A stretch of DNA of 39,444 bases from an uncultured Bacteroides sp. (GCA_946628545.1 CAMOWU010000021.1:1-39444), one strand, 5' to 3'. Counted from the first letter of the stretch, positions 28,445 through 36,318 are shown. Made by a program: numbers and translations. The notes: generated from the sequence alone by a model not told the origin.

Positions 28445-29212
28445 TCATTTCTTCGCCTTGCCTCTCACGGTGACCGCCACCACCCAGATGCTGAACTCAT
28501 ACAACAACCATATCGGCAACGAAACAATCAACAGCGTGAACACATCTGTAGTGGGAGTCACAATAGCGGCAAGCACCAGAATGACCATGATCGAATGGCG
28601 GCGGTAGCGGCGCATCCATTCAGCGCGCATCAAACCGAAAAGGGCAAGTAGCCAGCACACCACCGGAATCTCGAACAAAGCGCCGAAGACCAGGCTCATG
28701 GTCAGCAACGTACCGATATAAGAACTCAAGGTCAACAGGTTCTCCACCTCAGCACTCACCTGGTAATTGCCCAGAAAACGAACGGTCAGGGGGAAAAGCA
28801 CAAAGTAGTTGACCAACAGTCCCACCATGAACATGAAGTAAGCGCTGAGCAATAGCCGGACGCTATATTTACGCTCATGCTCATACAAGGCGGGGGATAC
28901 GAATCGGAACAAGACATAAATCACATAAGGGGAGGCGCACAACAAGCCGACGGTCATCGACACGTTCAAATGGGCCATCAGCTGCTCGGTCAATCCAGTG
29001 TTCACCAGATGAAGGCGGAAGGGTTCCCCCACCCCAACCCATCGGTAGAACATGAAGTCGCTGCTCGTAGGGGCTAAGACCACGGCAAACAACTCCTCCT
29101 TGAAGAAGAAGGCTACAGTGCCTGCCAAAACCACCGCAACGACAATGCGGAGCAGGCTGTTTCGCAACACGTCGAGATGCTCCCAGAAGGTCTGACGGGA
29201 CTCGTCCATCAC
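28445..29212 (-). CDS. tatC: Twin-arginine translocase subunit TatC
   Basis: TatC (255 residues) recognises twin-arginine signals. The conserved N-terminus is SRQTFWEHLDVLRNSLLRI (E. coli has HLxELRxR...). Six membrane helices can be drawn, including IVVAVVLAGTVAFFF, LLLSAYFMFMVGLLVNYFVLF and SIMVILVLAAIVTPTTDVFT. The family segment RFVSPALYEHERKY precedes helix 3, and VFGALFEIPVV lies before the 4th-5th helix region. It starts 8 bp after tatA. Two genes with twin-arginine signals lie immediately downstream on the same strand, so exporter and cargo may be co-expressed. Confidence 0.95.
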   Translation of the reverse strand: MMDESRQTFWEHLDVLRNSLLRIVVAVVLAGTVAFFFKEELFAVVLAPTSSDFMFYRWVGVGEPFRLHLVNTGLTEQLMAHLNVSMTVGLLCASPYVIYVLFRFVSPALYEHERKYSVRLLLSAYFMFMVGLLVNYFVLFPLTVRFLGNYQVSAEVENLLTLSSYIGTLLTMSLVFGALFEIPVVCWLLALFGLMRAEWMRRYRRHSIMVILVLAAIVTPTTDVFTLLIVSLPIWLLYEFSIWVVAVTVRGKAKK

Positions 29213-29220
29213 GCTAACAA

Positions 29221-29463
29221 CTAAGATGCCGTTCCTGACTCTTTCGGATCTTTCTCCACTGCCTCAATTCTTTTGGCAGCATCATGATCGTCATCGACCT
29301 TGCCGTCCATACCTTCTTTGAAACTCTTCACGCCTTTCCCAAGACCCTTCATCAGCTCAGGAATCTTCTTCGCACCGAAAAGCAACAGGAAGATAAAAGC
29401 AATCAGCAGCAATTCCTGGGTACCTAAACCCAATATCAATGGAGTAATCATCATCTGTATCAT
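29221..29463 (-). CDS. tatA: Twin-arginine translocase subunit TatA
   Basis: This 80-residue protein has one membrane helix (GTQELLLIAFIFLLLFGAKK), the FGxKKIPE hinge, an amphipathic helix (LMKGLGKGVKSFKEGM) and an acidic tail. ATG 29463 is used; ATGs at 29454 and 29451 are possible, and all precede the helix. There is no separate tatB in the window, so this looks like a minimal TatAC system in which TatA serves both roles, as in many Bacteroidetes and Gram-positives. A promoter-like sequence lies 94-124 bp upstream. Confidence 0.93.
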   Translation of the reverse strand: MIQMMITPLILGLGTQELLLIAFIFLLLFGAKKIPELMKGLGKGVKSFKEGMDGKVDDDHDAAKRIEAVEKDPKESGTAS

Positions 29464-29513
29464 ATCAATATACTAATTTCTGAATCACAATGCTAAATCA
29501 AAAAACTATCTTT

Positions 29514-29540
29514 CTTAATTCTTAACTCATAATTCTTAAC
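29514..29540. repeat. Dispersed TTAATTCTTAACTC repeat, copy 1
   Basis: CTTAATTCTTAACTCATAATTCTTAAC-type sequence lies between the predicted tatA promoter and tatA itself, so it would be in the 5' leader. The same motif recurs at 34465-34540 and 35381-35400. Confidence 0.65.
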
Positions 29541-29556
29541 TTCATCATTTTTCGTG

Positions 29557-29587
29557 TAAAATTACAAGTATTTGGCGAAAAATCAAA
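29557..29587 (-). promoter_or_regulatory. Probable promoter of the tatA-tatC operon
   Basis: On the minus strand TTTG (29584-29587), a 19-bp spacer and TAATTTTA (29557-29564) fit the Bacteroidetes pattern except for the last base of the -7 element. The leader to tatA would be about 85-90 nt. Confidence 0.5.
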
Positions 29588-29668
29588 ACTTTTGCTCCTT
29601 TTTTGTCATCTTTATCCGTAAAACCAATCTACGCATTTCCACATTCATGAACTTTTGCCATCGGCAGA

Positions 29669-29700
29669 TTTGGAAAAACAATCGGGATTTGATAATTTTG
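29669..29700 (+). promoter_or_regulatory. Promoter of pyrH
   Basis: TTTG (29669-29672), a 20-bp spacer and TAATTTTG (29693-29700) form a full consensus promoter. The leader to the pyrH ATG at 29741 is about 33 nt. It is arranged divergently from the tatA promoter. Confidence 0.78.
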
Positions 29701-29740
29701 CCATACAATCAAGTACAACAATAAAAAAACACTATTCAAT

Positions 29741-30451
29741 ATGGCAAGATTCAAGAGAATACTGCTGAAGCTCAGCGGTGAAAGCCTACAAGGCGAACAA
29801 GGATACGGTATCGACGTCAACCGACTCAACGACTACGCCCGTCAGATCAAGGAAGTGCACGACATGGGCGTGCAAATAGGCATCGTCATCGGAGGTGGAA
29901 ACATCTTCAGAGGACTGAAGGGTGCCGGCGAGGGTATGGACCGAGTGAAGGGCGACCAAATGGGCATGCTGGCCACCGTCATCAACTCTTTGGCACTGAG
30001 CAGCGCACTATCAACCGCAGGATGTCCCAACAGAGTGCTCACTGCCATACGCATGGAGCCTATCGGGGAATTCTTCACCAAGTGGAAAGCCATCGACGCT
30101 ATGGAGAACGGAGAGGTGGCTATCTTCTCCTGCGGAACGGGAAGCCCCTACTTCACCACCGATACGGGATCCTCACTCCGAGGCATAGAGATTGAGGCGG
30201 ACGTGATGCTCAAAGGCACACGCGTGGATGGAGTCTATACAGCCGACCCGGAAAAAGACCCAACAGCAACCAAGTTCGAGGAAATCACATTCGACGAGAT
30301 CTACAACCGCAACCTCAAGGTCATGGACCTCACTGCCACCACCATGTGCAAGACCAACCACCTGCCTATCTACGTCTTCAACATGGATGTCTATGGCAAC
30401 CTCAAAAAGGTCATGGAAGGACAAAACATCGGTACACTCGTGCACGAGTAA
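29741..30451 (+). CDS. pyrH: UMP kinase
   Basis: PyrH (236 residues) phosphorylates UMP to UDP in pyrimidine nucleotide synthesis and belongs to the amino-acid kinase fold. Typical motifs are FKRILLKLSGESLQG, IGIVIGGGNIFRG, DQMGMLATVINSLAL, FSCGTGSPYFTTDT and GVYTADPEKDPTAT. The C-terminal part reads MDLTATTMCKTNHLPIYVFN. The start MARFKRILLKLSG fits the consensus promoter 41-72 bp upstream. In many genomes pyrH precedes frr, but here it stands alone and ends in a shared terminator with the convergent surface operon. Confidence 0.96.
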   Translation: MARFKRILLKLSGESLQGEQGYGIDVNRLNDYARQIKEVHDMGVQIGIVIGGGNIFRGLKGAGEGMDRVKGDQMGMLATVINSLALSSALSTAGCPNRVLTAIRMEPIGEFFTKWKAIDAMENGEVAIFSCGTGSPYFTTDTGSSLRGIEIEADVMLKGTRVDGVYTADPEKDPTATKFEEITFDEIYNRNLKVMDLTATTMCKTNHLPIYVFNMDVYGNLKKVMEGQNIGTLVHE

Positions 30452-30521
30452 AAACAAACCTCACTGCCCCCAGAGTCTCCTATAGACTCCTATAAATTCC
30501 TAAAATTTCCTATCCCCCCAA

Positions 30522-30555
30522 AAAAAGGAACGATGACCAGTCATCGCTCCTTTTT
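30522..30555. terminator. Bidirectional terminator between pyrH and the surface operon
   Basis: AAAAAGGA-A-CGATGA and TCATCG-C-TCCTTTTT form a 14-bp stem with one mismatch and a CCAG loop. T runs on both strands make it suited to end both convergent transcripts. Confidence 0.8.
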
Positions 30556-30580
30556 GTAAACGTCTCTCATGCAACTACAT

Positions 30581-33042
30581 CTATTTAGCCGTGAATGATG
30601 TGACGGAAGATGTATTCGACACTGAGCCGCCTTTGTAAAAAACATCGCCGAAGGTGTCGGTATAACCTGTCGGGGCAGACGAACTGCGGACAAGCTTGTA
30701 CGACCCGTTGGACGACATCGAGGCGGAACTGATCAACGAGCATTTGTTGCTGATGCTGGTCGGTATTTTCACGGTGAAGATGGTCGAGCCACTGGAGGTC
30801 TGAAGACTGACATAGTTGGAATAGGTGCCGGAGGTGTACCAATAGTAGCCCTGGGGAGCCGCCAACGTGGCACTGGCGTTGCTCTGCACACCGCCACCTG
30901 TGAACACCTCACCGCCTTTCAGGGAGATATAACTGTTGTTGTCGCAGTCCAAGCCTTCCTCGGGCGAACCTTTCGACGTCAGGGCTATGACCACACCACC
31001 GATGATGGTAATGGCACCGCTACGTCCGTAATTGCTATCGATGGCGTCGTTGCCGTTGGAGTAGCAATAGATGTTGGCACCGCCGCAATTGATGATGCCC
31101 TTGGCATTGATGCAGTCGTCGTAGCAGTTGGCGATAATGGTTCCACCATTCAGATACATGTTGGTCTTGCTCTCAAGTCCCTCGGCACCATCGGTCTTGG
31201 TGCTGATCGTCAACTCGCCACCATACATGTAAATGGCTCCCATGCACTTGATGGCCTTGGCTGAGGAGCCTGAGTCTTCACCCTGGCCACCGCCTGGGCC
31301 CCAGCCGCCACCGCCACCAGGGCCCCAGCCACCGCCGCCACCAGGACCGCCACCACCGCCAGGGCCTGCAGCGACAAACTCCGTGTCGCTACGGGTGTTG
31401 GCCTGAGCGGAATAGGAAGAGCCTGTGGTTGTGGCTGTGATGACAGGACCTGTGCCATCTGCATTGCCGATAATCAAAGTGGTATCGACCTTGATGCATT
31501 TAGAAGCGTCGCCCGAAGCATTGATTTTGATGGTGCCACCAAGCAAAGAGAGATTAGAGGCCTTAATACCTTTCGAGTCCAGTCCAGCGACTTTCATTTC
31601 CACTGTTCCACCCGAAACGGTCATCAGTCCGCCAACGTTCACATTATCCACGTCGGCGCCAGTCGTCTCAACGCTGAGAGTACCCTCCTCTATCAAAAAT
31701 TTCCGTCCACCGAGATGGCATTGGCATTGCTCGAAGAGATGACGTTGAGCGTGCCGCCCTTTTGGTTGGTCGCTGTGGCACTCACGCCCTTGGCCTCTGA
31801 ATTGGTCACGGTGATGTTGATGGTGCCATCGGTCTGTGTCAGAATCTGCTCGGCGCGGATACCATGACACTTGGTGGTGTCGCTGCCTTCCACGTAGTTG
31901 CCGCCACTGACGGTCAATGTCACATTGGTGCCGTTGAAGTAGAGGAATCCACCGTTCTGCACGGGATCAGAGCTGCTTGACTTGTTGCCGTTGATACCCT
32001 TGCAGCCATTACCACTGACTGTTCCTGTGATGGTACCGCCATTGAAGAAACCGTAGTAATTGGTCCTGATGCCATTGCCAAGGTCCTCGGCACAAGTGAA
32101 GTTGATGGTGCCGTCGGTCATGGTGAAGGTGCTGTCGCACTTCAATCCCTTGCCATCCTTAGCCACAGTGAGGTCGAGCGAACCGCCCTTGATGTTGATC
32201 ACACCATAGTCATCGGAATCCACGCAGTCACCGCCAACGTTCTTCACGGTCAAGGCACCGCCCTTCATCTCGAAGTAGTTGTTGTCGTTGTTCACTTTGC
32301 CCTTACCGCAGTGGATACCGTCGTTCACTGCCTTGAGAATATTGATGGCACCTGTCGATTTCTTGATCTCGAGGTATTCGCCAATCTTCATGCCGTGGTT
32401 GTAGTTACCAGTGACATTGAGTGTGCCACCGCCTTCAAACTCAGCATGGCCATCCACCACGAAGCAGGCTTTCTGAGAGCCCGTCGCAGCATCCACAAAA
32501 CTGTTGGTGGTACCGTCCTCAAGGATGATGGCGATGCGCTTGCCGCAATCCACGTTGAGTGCTGCGCCAGTGGTGGAGGTGATGGAGCATCCGTTGAGGT
32601 CGAGGGTCAGTTTGTAGTCACCGACAATGGTCAGCGAACCGTTGGTGGTCGTTCCCGACACCTTGTAGGTGTATTCGGTAGAAGTGTTGGTGGAAGTGAG
32701 GGTCACGTGTGCACCGTTGATGCTTGAAGTCACGCCAGTCACTCCTGAACCCATAGTGACAGTAGCGGCAGTTCCGCTGTAGGCGACAAGGATCTCGTTC
32801 GTACCGGCATCTTCGTTAAAGGTGGGCTGTGCAAACACGATGCTATCCACGTCGGCGGTGTTGAATGTGCCGTTGGCTCCGATGGTCACAGTACTGCCAT
32901 CTGCGGAGAAGGTGATGTCTCCCGCGCTGGAAATGGCTATCGTCTGATAACTCTTGCCTTGGCAGACATACACGGTCTCCTGGGCATTGGCGGCCCATGC
33001 CGATACAAGCATGGCCGCAGTCAACAACATCTTTTTCATCAT
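30581..33042 (-). CDS. Secreted beta-helix carbohydrate-binding protein (Cthe_2159-like), split by a frame change
   Basis: Two overlapping frames together encode one protein of about 820 residues. The first (33042-31693) has a signal peptide (MMKKMLLTAAMLVSAWAANAQ) and repeats such as GDYKLTLDLNGCSITS and GGDCVDSDDYGVINIKGGSLDL. The second continues the same repeat pattern (LLGGTIKINASGDASKCIKVD) from RKFLIEEGTL, with a Gly-rich linker (GGGGGPGGGGGWGPGG) and DGAEGLESKTNMYLNGGTIIANC. This fits the Cthe_2159 carbohydrate-binding domain family, a calcium-containing right-handed beta-helix that binds polygalacturonate or cellulose. The frames join by a -1 shift at 31696-31702, directly before a TGA; see that entry. 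Its ATG overlaps the stop of the upstream gene. It may be intact by programmed frameshifting, a fresh pseudogene, or a base-call error. Confidence 0.75.
31696..31702 (-). other. A_AAU_UUU slippery heptamer at the frame junction
   Basis: In the zero frame the minus strand reads GGA-AAT-TTT-TGA. The seven bases A AAT TTT fit the X XXY YYZ rule for -1 slippage, the stop codon is the very next codon, and slipping by -1 continues into TTG-ATA-GAG, the frame of the second half of the protein. A purine-rich GAGGAGGG follows at 6-13 nt, and a short TCTCA/TGAGA stem begins 16 nt downstream. Confidence 0.5.
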
Positions 33043-33497
33043 CTCTTCAGTATTTTAGTGGTGTTGTTGCCTATTTTCACCATGTACACTCCACTGGGGA
33101 GATTCGAGAGAGACACACGGCCGGTGCCATCAACGGTGGCTCTGCCTGCCAATGTGCCTGTGGCGGTGAAGACATCTACACGGGTGCCTTCGGACGCACT
33201 GACCTGAAGGGCGGTGCCATCGAAACGAACGGCCTGACCGGCTTGAACATCATTGATAGCGGTGGCTGAGGTCTCGAAATGAAGTTTGCTGACGTCGCTC
33301 ATCGCATAGGTCGATGAACTGCCGTCGGTGGTCGTGATGACCACATTGGTGCCTGAGAAGGTGATCTTCTGCAGACCCGACACTGCCCATGAGGTCTCAT
33401 CGCCTGAGGCGGCGTTGAGCCAGAGGTAGAAGTCGGTGGCGCTGGCCGTGAGACTGCTCACCAAGGCCAAGGTTAAAGACAAAAGAATCTTTTTCAT
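33039..33497 (-). CDS. Small secreted protein with T9SS-type-A-like C-terminal domain
   Basis: I place the start at 33497 (152 residues), where MKKILLSLTLALVSSLTASA is a signal peptide; the longer open frame upstream is not coding because it overlaps the preceding gene. The middle part (LQKITFSGTNVVITTTDG...YAMSDVSKLHF) is a common Prevotella module that also resembles the N-terminal region of the downstream beta-helix protein. The end (VDVFTATGTLAGRATVDGTG, then LPSGVYMVKIGN and KILKR) matches the type A sorting domain used by the type IX secretion system. Its stop TGA overlaps the ATG of the beta-helix gene (ATGA), suggesting translational coupling. It may be a surface adaptor; its function is otherwise unknown. 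Confidence 0.7.
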   Translation of the reverse strand: MKKILLSLTLALVSSLTASATDFYLWLNAASGDETSWAVSGLQKITFSGTNVVITTTDGSSSTYAMSDVSKLHFETSATAINDVQAGQAVRFDGTALQVSASEGTRVDVFTATGTLAGRATVDGTGRVSLSNLPSGVYMVKIGNNTTKILKR

Positions 33498-33531
33498 CTT
33501 GTAAGTGTTGAGTTGATAGTATTGAATATGT

Positions 33532-34449
33532 TTAGAATTTATGCGTGTAGCCAAGGCCGATGTAGTGGCCGTTGGGGTCTTCCTCATCGTTCTCGTGCTT
33601 GTAGCGGTAGAAGAACTCAAGGTCGTCTTTCTTGCCCAAAGAGAGTTCAGAACCAATGGTGAACTTCCAGCGGTTGTTCGTATAGTTCAGACCGCAACCG
33701 TACTCCACGTCGAAGAAGGGGTTGAGCGGGCAGTTGCGGATGTTGTAGGACACACCCAGACGCGACTTCAACATCACGCGGTCCTTGCCTGTATAGGTCT
33801 TGATCCTCATGCTATCGACCGTTTCCTTCAGACTGAGGTTGTCATCGTCGTCCAAACGGTATTTCTCACGATAGACCCTGCGGTCGGCGTCTTTTTTATA
33901 ATAATGAGAGTATTGCACAATCTCAACCCATGAGAACGACCAACGCTTGTTGGGCTCATACTTCAGTCCGAGACTGACACTGTAGCGGTCGCGCTGACGC
34001 CAATGGCGGTTGGTGTAGTTGTAGCCTACGTTGTAGCCTTTGTAAATGGGGTCTATGCCGCTCTTGCCATCATATTCCTCCTCTTCCACCTCATAGAACA
34101 TGCCGTTGTCATCTGCGTTGTAGTAGGTGTACTTGGGCTCGTACTGGGCTGTGTCGCACTCGGCAAGGTTCTGCACCCACAGGTGGCTGTACTCCAGACC
34201 ACCCGTCAAGGTCCACTTCTTGTGGTCGATGAGTTTATACTTCAAGCCTACACTCAAGCTATAGCGCTCTGCACGCTTGGTATGGTCCTGGGTGCGGAAG
34301 TTGCCTTCCACGTTGAGAGTCATGCGCTTGTTCAGGAACTTCTTCTGACCTTGTAGAGAGAGGTCGAAACCGAAGTCGTCGCTTTGGGCAAAAACACCCT
34401 GCGACACGATAAGCAGCAACAGGGCCATGATATGTCTTATCCCTTTCAT
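33532..34449 (-). CDS. DUF2490-like outer-membrane beta-barrel protein
   Basis: This 305-residue protein starts with a signal peptide (MKGIRHIMALLLLIVSQGVFAQ). The mature part is a run of alternating, aromatic-flanked strands (RAERYSLSVGLKYKLI, WTLTGGLEYSHLWVQ, DRYSVSLGLKYEPNKRWSFSW split here for length, NNRWKFTIGSELSLG) and ends in YIGLGYTHKF. A terminal phenylalanine is typical of outer-membrane barrels. The pattern resembles DUF2490 family proteins. An acidic segment (EVEEEEYDGKSG) is probably an extracellular loop. It lies 98 bp after the DUF4956 gene and 34 bp before the small T9SS-tail gene. Its partner or substrate is unknown; a porin or anchor role for the operon's other products is inference. 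Confidence 0.7.
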   Translation of the reverse strand: MKGIRHIMALLLLIVSQGVFAQSDDFGFDLSLQGQKKFLNKRMTLNVEGNFRTQDHTKRAERYSLSVGLKYKLIDHKKWTLTGGLEYSHLWVQNLAECDTAQYEPKYTYYNADDNGMFYEVEEEEYDGKSGIDPIYKGYNVGYNYTNRHWRQRDRYSVSLGLKYEPNKRWSFSWVEIVQYSHYYKKDADRRVYREKYRLDDDDNLSLKETVDSMRIKTYTGKDRVMLKSRLGVSYNIRNCPLNPFFDVEYGCGLNYTNNRWKFTIGSELSLGKKDDLEFFYRYKHENDEEDPNGHYIGLGYTHKF

Positions 34450-34464
34450 CGTTCTATCTTGCTT

Positions 34465-34540
34465 ACTCTTAATTTCTTAACTCTTAATTTCTTAACTCTT
34501 AATTCTTAACTCTTAACTCTTAATTCTTAACTCTTAACTC
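34465..34540. repeat. Dispersed TTAATTCTTAACTC repeat, copy 2 (expanded)
   Basis: Seven or so units of the type TTAAtTCTTAACTC fill the gap between the DUF4956 and DUF2490 genes. The array is made only of A, C and T on the plus strand. Confidence 0.8.
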
Positions 34541-34547
34541 AAAAAGC

Positions 34548-35243
34548 CTACTCGTATGTCTTGGGCATCTTGAACTCGGAGTTGTCGTCGCCATCGGCAC
34601 TGTCGTTGTAGTAGATCTTAATCAAGGCCATGTCCTTGAGGAAGTCGATGGAACCGATATCCACGCGTGTGATATTCAGTCCTGTGCGACGCTTGAGGTC
34701 AGCAATCAACTCGTCATGCTTCTCAGGCACAATCAAGTCTATTTTGTCGTAGCGTATATACTTATAAGCCAGACCTTTCACCCAGTTCACCTTCTCTGCC
34801 AAGTAGAGGATAATGACGAAAATCAAGTCGGTGCAGATAATTTCCACAATGGAGAAACACCAAGCATTCACAATGTAGGGGTCGCCACGAGTCACACCTG
34901 TGTCCCAGGCCAAACCATTGATGGCAGCCAAAGCGATCACGATGAAGATGTAGGTCATCTCGCGGATGGGCACTGACTCAGTACGGTAGCGCATAATGCA
35001 GAAGACGGCGAAAAGACCCATCGCAATACCCGTCTTCAACTTGGCGTCGCCCATCAAGTGGATGAGCATGAAGATGGCAAAGCCAAGCATCAGGTAAGTG
35101 AAGAAGAAGTCGCGGCGACGGCTCTTGGGAAAATAAAAAGAACGAGCCACGATGAAGATGAAGATGGTGTTCACCACCAGTCGGCCCAACAGGTCAACAA
35201 TCTGCCCTGTGCCGAACGACATTGTCAAAATACTGTTTTCCAT
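34548..35243 (-). CDS. DUF4956 membrane protein
   Basis: This 231-residue protein has five likely membrane helices: about 15-34 (IVDLLGRLVVNTIFIFIVA), 46-64 (FFFTYLMLGFAIFMLIHLM), 70-85, 96-113 (MTYIFIVIALAAINGLAW) and 130-148 (FSIVEIICTDLIFVIILYL). These are followed by a soluble C-terminal domain (about 155-231). The segment FCIMRYRTESVPIREMTYIF between helices 3 and 4 is the conserved DUF4956 signature as I know it. DUF4956 genes are often next to VTC-domain genes, and here the VTC gene is immediately upstream. A role in membrane localisation or transport for the VTC product is an inference; no activity has been shown to my knowledge. Confidence 0.82.
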   Translation of the reverse strand: MENSILTMSFGTGQIVDLLGRLVVNTIFIFIVARSFYFPKSRRRDFFFTYLMLGFAIFMLIHLMGDAKLKTGIAMGLFAVFCIMRYRTESVPIREMTYIFIVIALAAINGLAWDTGVTRGDPYIVNAWCFSIVEIICTDLIFVIILYLAEKVNWVKGLAYKYIRYDKIDLIVPEKHDELIADLKRRTGLNITRVDIGSIDFLKDMALIKIYYNDSADGDDNSEFKMPKTYE

Positions 35244-35289
35244 TTATCTTATTGCTTTTTGTTTTTTTCCTTAATCATCAATCTCCCAT

Positions 35290-35379
35290 ATCTATAGCGT
35301 CTATAATATCTATAGCGTCTATAATATCTATATCATCTATAATATCTATAGCGTCTATAAAATCTATATCATCTATCTT
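35290..35379. repeat. Five-copy 18-bp tandem repeat between the VTC and DUF4956 genes
   Basis: Units begin at 35290, 35308, 35326, 35344 and 35362. The first two are identical (ATCTATAGCGTCTATAAT); the others differ at one to six positions. Two 9-bp half-units are themselves related (ATCTATAGC / GTCTATAAT). It ends beside another repeat that reaches into the VTC coding sequence. Confidence 0.9.
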
Positions 35380-35388
35380 TCTTAATTC

Positions 35389-36168
35389 TTAACTCTTAAC
35401 TCTTATGAACCTGCTCACATACCTCACACGCTCCTTGAAGTTGTTGTGCTTGATGCCGGGGTTAGTCAGCACGGTGCCTATGCAATACTTGCTGAAGCCT
35501 GAAGGATGAATATGAAGGTCGCGAAGGAGATTGCAGATGGGAGAGAACACATTGCCGTCGCGTTTCAACTCGATAATCACCAACTCGCCCGTATTGCTTT
35601 CCTGGCCTGTCTCATAGTTGTGGAACTGAACATTGAAATCTATCGTCAGACGCTCGGTCTTGCCATAATTCACCAACGTCACACGGTCGAACTCGTTCTG
35701 AACCATCTGCTCCAGGTCGTCCAACTCAAAAAGGGCATGCTTGGCAACAAAATCACGAGTGCCTTCCTCATCACGGAAAGTGTCGAGACCGCCCACACGC
35801 ACGCGTTTCTTCTTCGTGCGACCATGATTGTTCTTGTTCTTCACCTCCAGAAAAGTCAAATCGCCGGAACTGAGATAAGTACGAACGCGAACCTTCTTGC
35901 GGTTGCAATGACCGCTGTGGTGCTGCATGTACATGGCATGAGAAGGGGTGTCGAAATAAGTGGTGCGATAGGGGGAAATCAAATCACCGTTGGTCTCCTG
36001 AACATAATACTTGCCGTGGACCAACTGAAGCAACTGGCACAGCTTCTTCTTGGTGGTCACATACTTCGTGTCAAGACGATTCATCAACTTGATCGACGAC
36101 ATCTCGTCCAAAGTGATGGTCTTGAGCAACCTGAGCTGTTCCAGAATTTTAGCGTCAGAACTATTCAT
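35389..36168 (-). CDS. VTC-domain (polyphosphate polymerase-like) protein
   Basis: The protein is 259 residues and consists of a VTC domain alone, with no SPX domain and no membrane helix. VTC domains are triphosphate tunnel enzymes; in yeast VTC4 the tunnel polymerises ATP gamma-phosphates into polyphosphate. The tunnel's basic and acidic residues appear conserved: RLDTKY (K35), YRTTYFDT (68-74), KVRVRTY (R94, R96), LEVKNK (E108, K110, K112), LTIDFN (D177), IIELKRDG (E200, K202) and SGFSKY (S226, K227, Y228). Catalytic activity therefore seems plausible. It is the first gene of the surface operon, with a TATATTTG element 143 bp upstream. The final residues RVKS and the stop codon lie within a dispersed intergenic repeat. 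Confidence 0.85.
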   Translation of the reverse strand: MNSSDAKILEQLRLLKTITLDEMSSIKLMNRLDTKYVTTKKKLCQLLQLVHGKYYVQETNGDLISPYRTTYFDTPSHAMYMQHHSGHCNRKKVRVRTYLSSGDLTFLEVKNKNNHGRTKKKRVRVGGLDTFRDEEGTRDFVAKHALFELDDLEQMVQNEFDRVTLVNYGKTERLTIDFNVQFHNYETGQESNTGELVIIELKRDGNVFSPICNLLRDLHIHPSGFSKYCIGTVLTNPGIKHNNFKERVRYVSRFIRVKS

Positions 36169-36310
36169 TGTTCATGTCGTTAAGTGGTTAATCGCAGACG
36201 AACTACTGACAGAACTCACATATCGCCTGTCAGCACACAAACCATAGGGCCAGTGCCGCCTTGATATCAGTTAAAAGTTAAAGTCAGTCAGTTTATTGCG
36301 TTTTGAAGTG

Positions 36311-36318
36311 CAAATATA
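36311..36318 (-). promoter_or_regulatory. Putative -7 element of the VTC operon
   Basis: On the minus strand TATATTTG fits TAnnTTTG. The -33 region lacks TTTG. The leader to the VTC ATG would be about 135 nt. Nothing else is recognisable in 36180-36436. Confidence 0.4.

Noticed and set aside
30581-31700. Second beta-helix frame as an independent gene with its own start
   Set aside because: Its sequence upstream of about 31700 is an out-of-frame shadow of the first half, and no start codon with leader or signal peptide precedes the beta-helix repeats.
30581-33042. Calling the beta-helix gene a CotH kinase
   Set aside because: CotH neighbours VTC/DUF4956 genes in other genomes, but the repeats, Gly-rich linker and lack of kinase motifs here fit a carbohydrate-binding beta-helix.
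33498-33656. 53-residue N-terminal extension of the small T9SS-tail protein
   Set aside because: It overlaps the DUF2490 coding sequence and would place the signal peptide internally; the ATG at 33497 starts directly at the signal.
35290-35379. 18-bp tandem array as a CRISPR array
   Set aside because: Units are contiguous with no unique spacers, and no cas genes are nearby.
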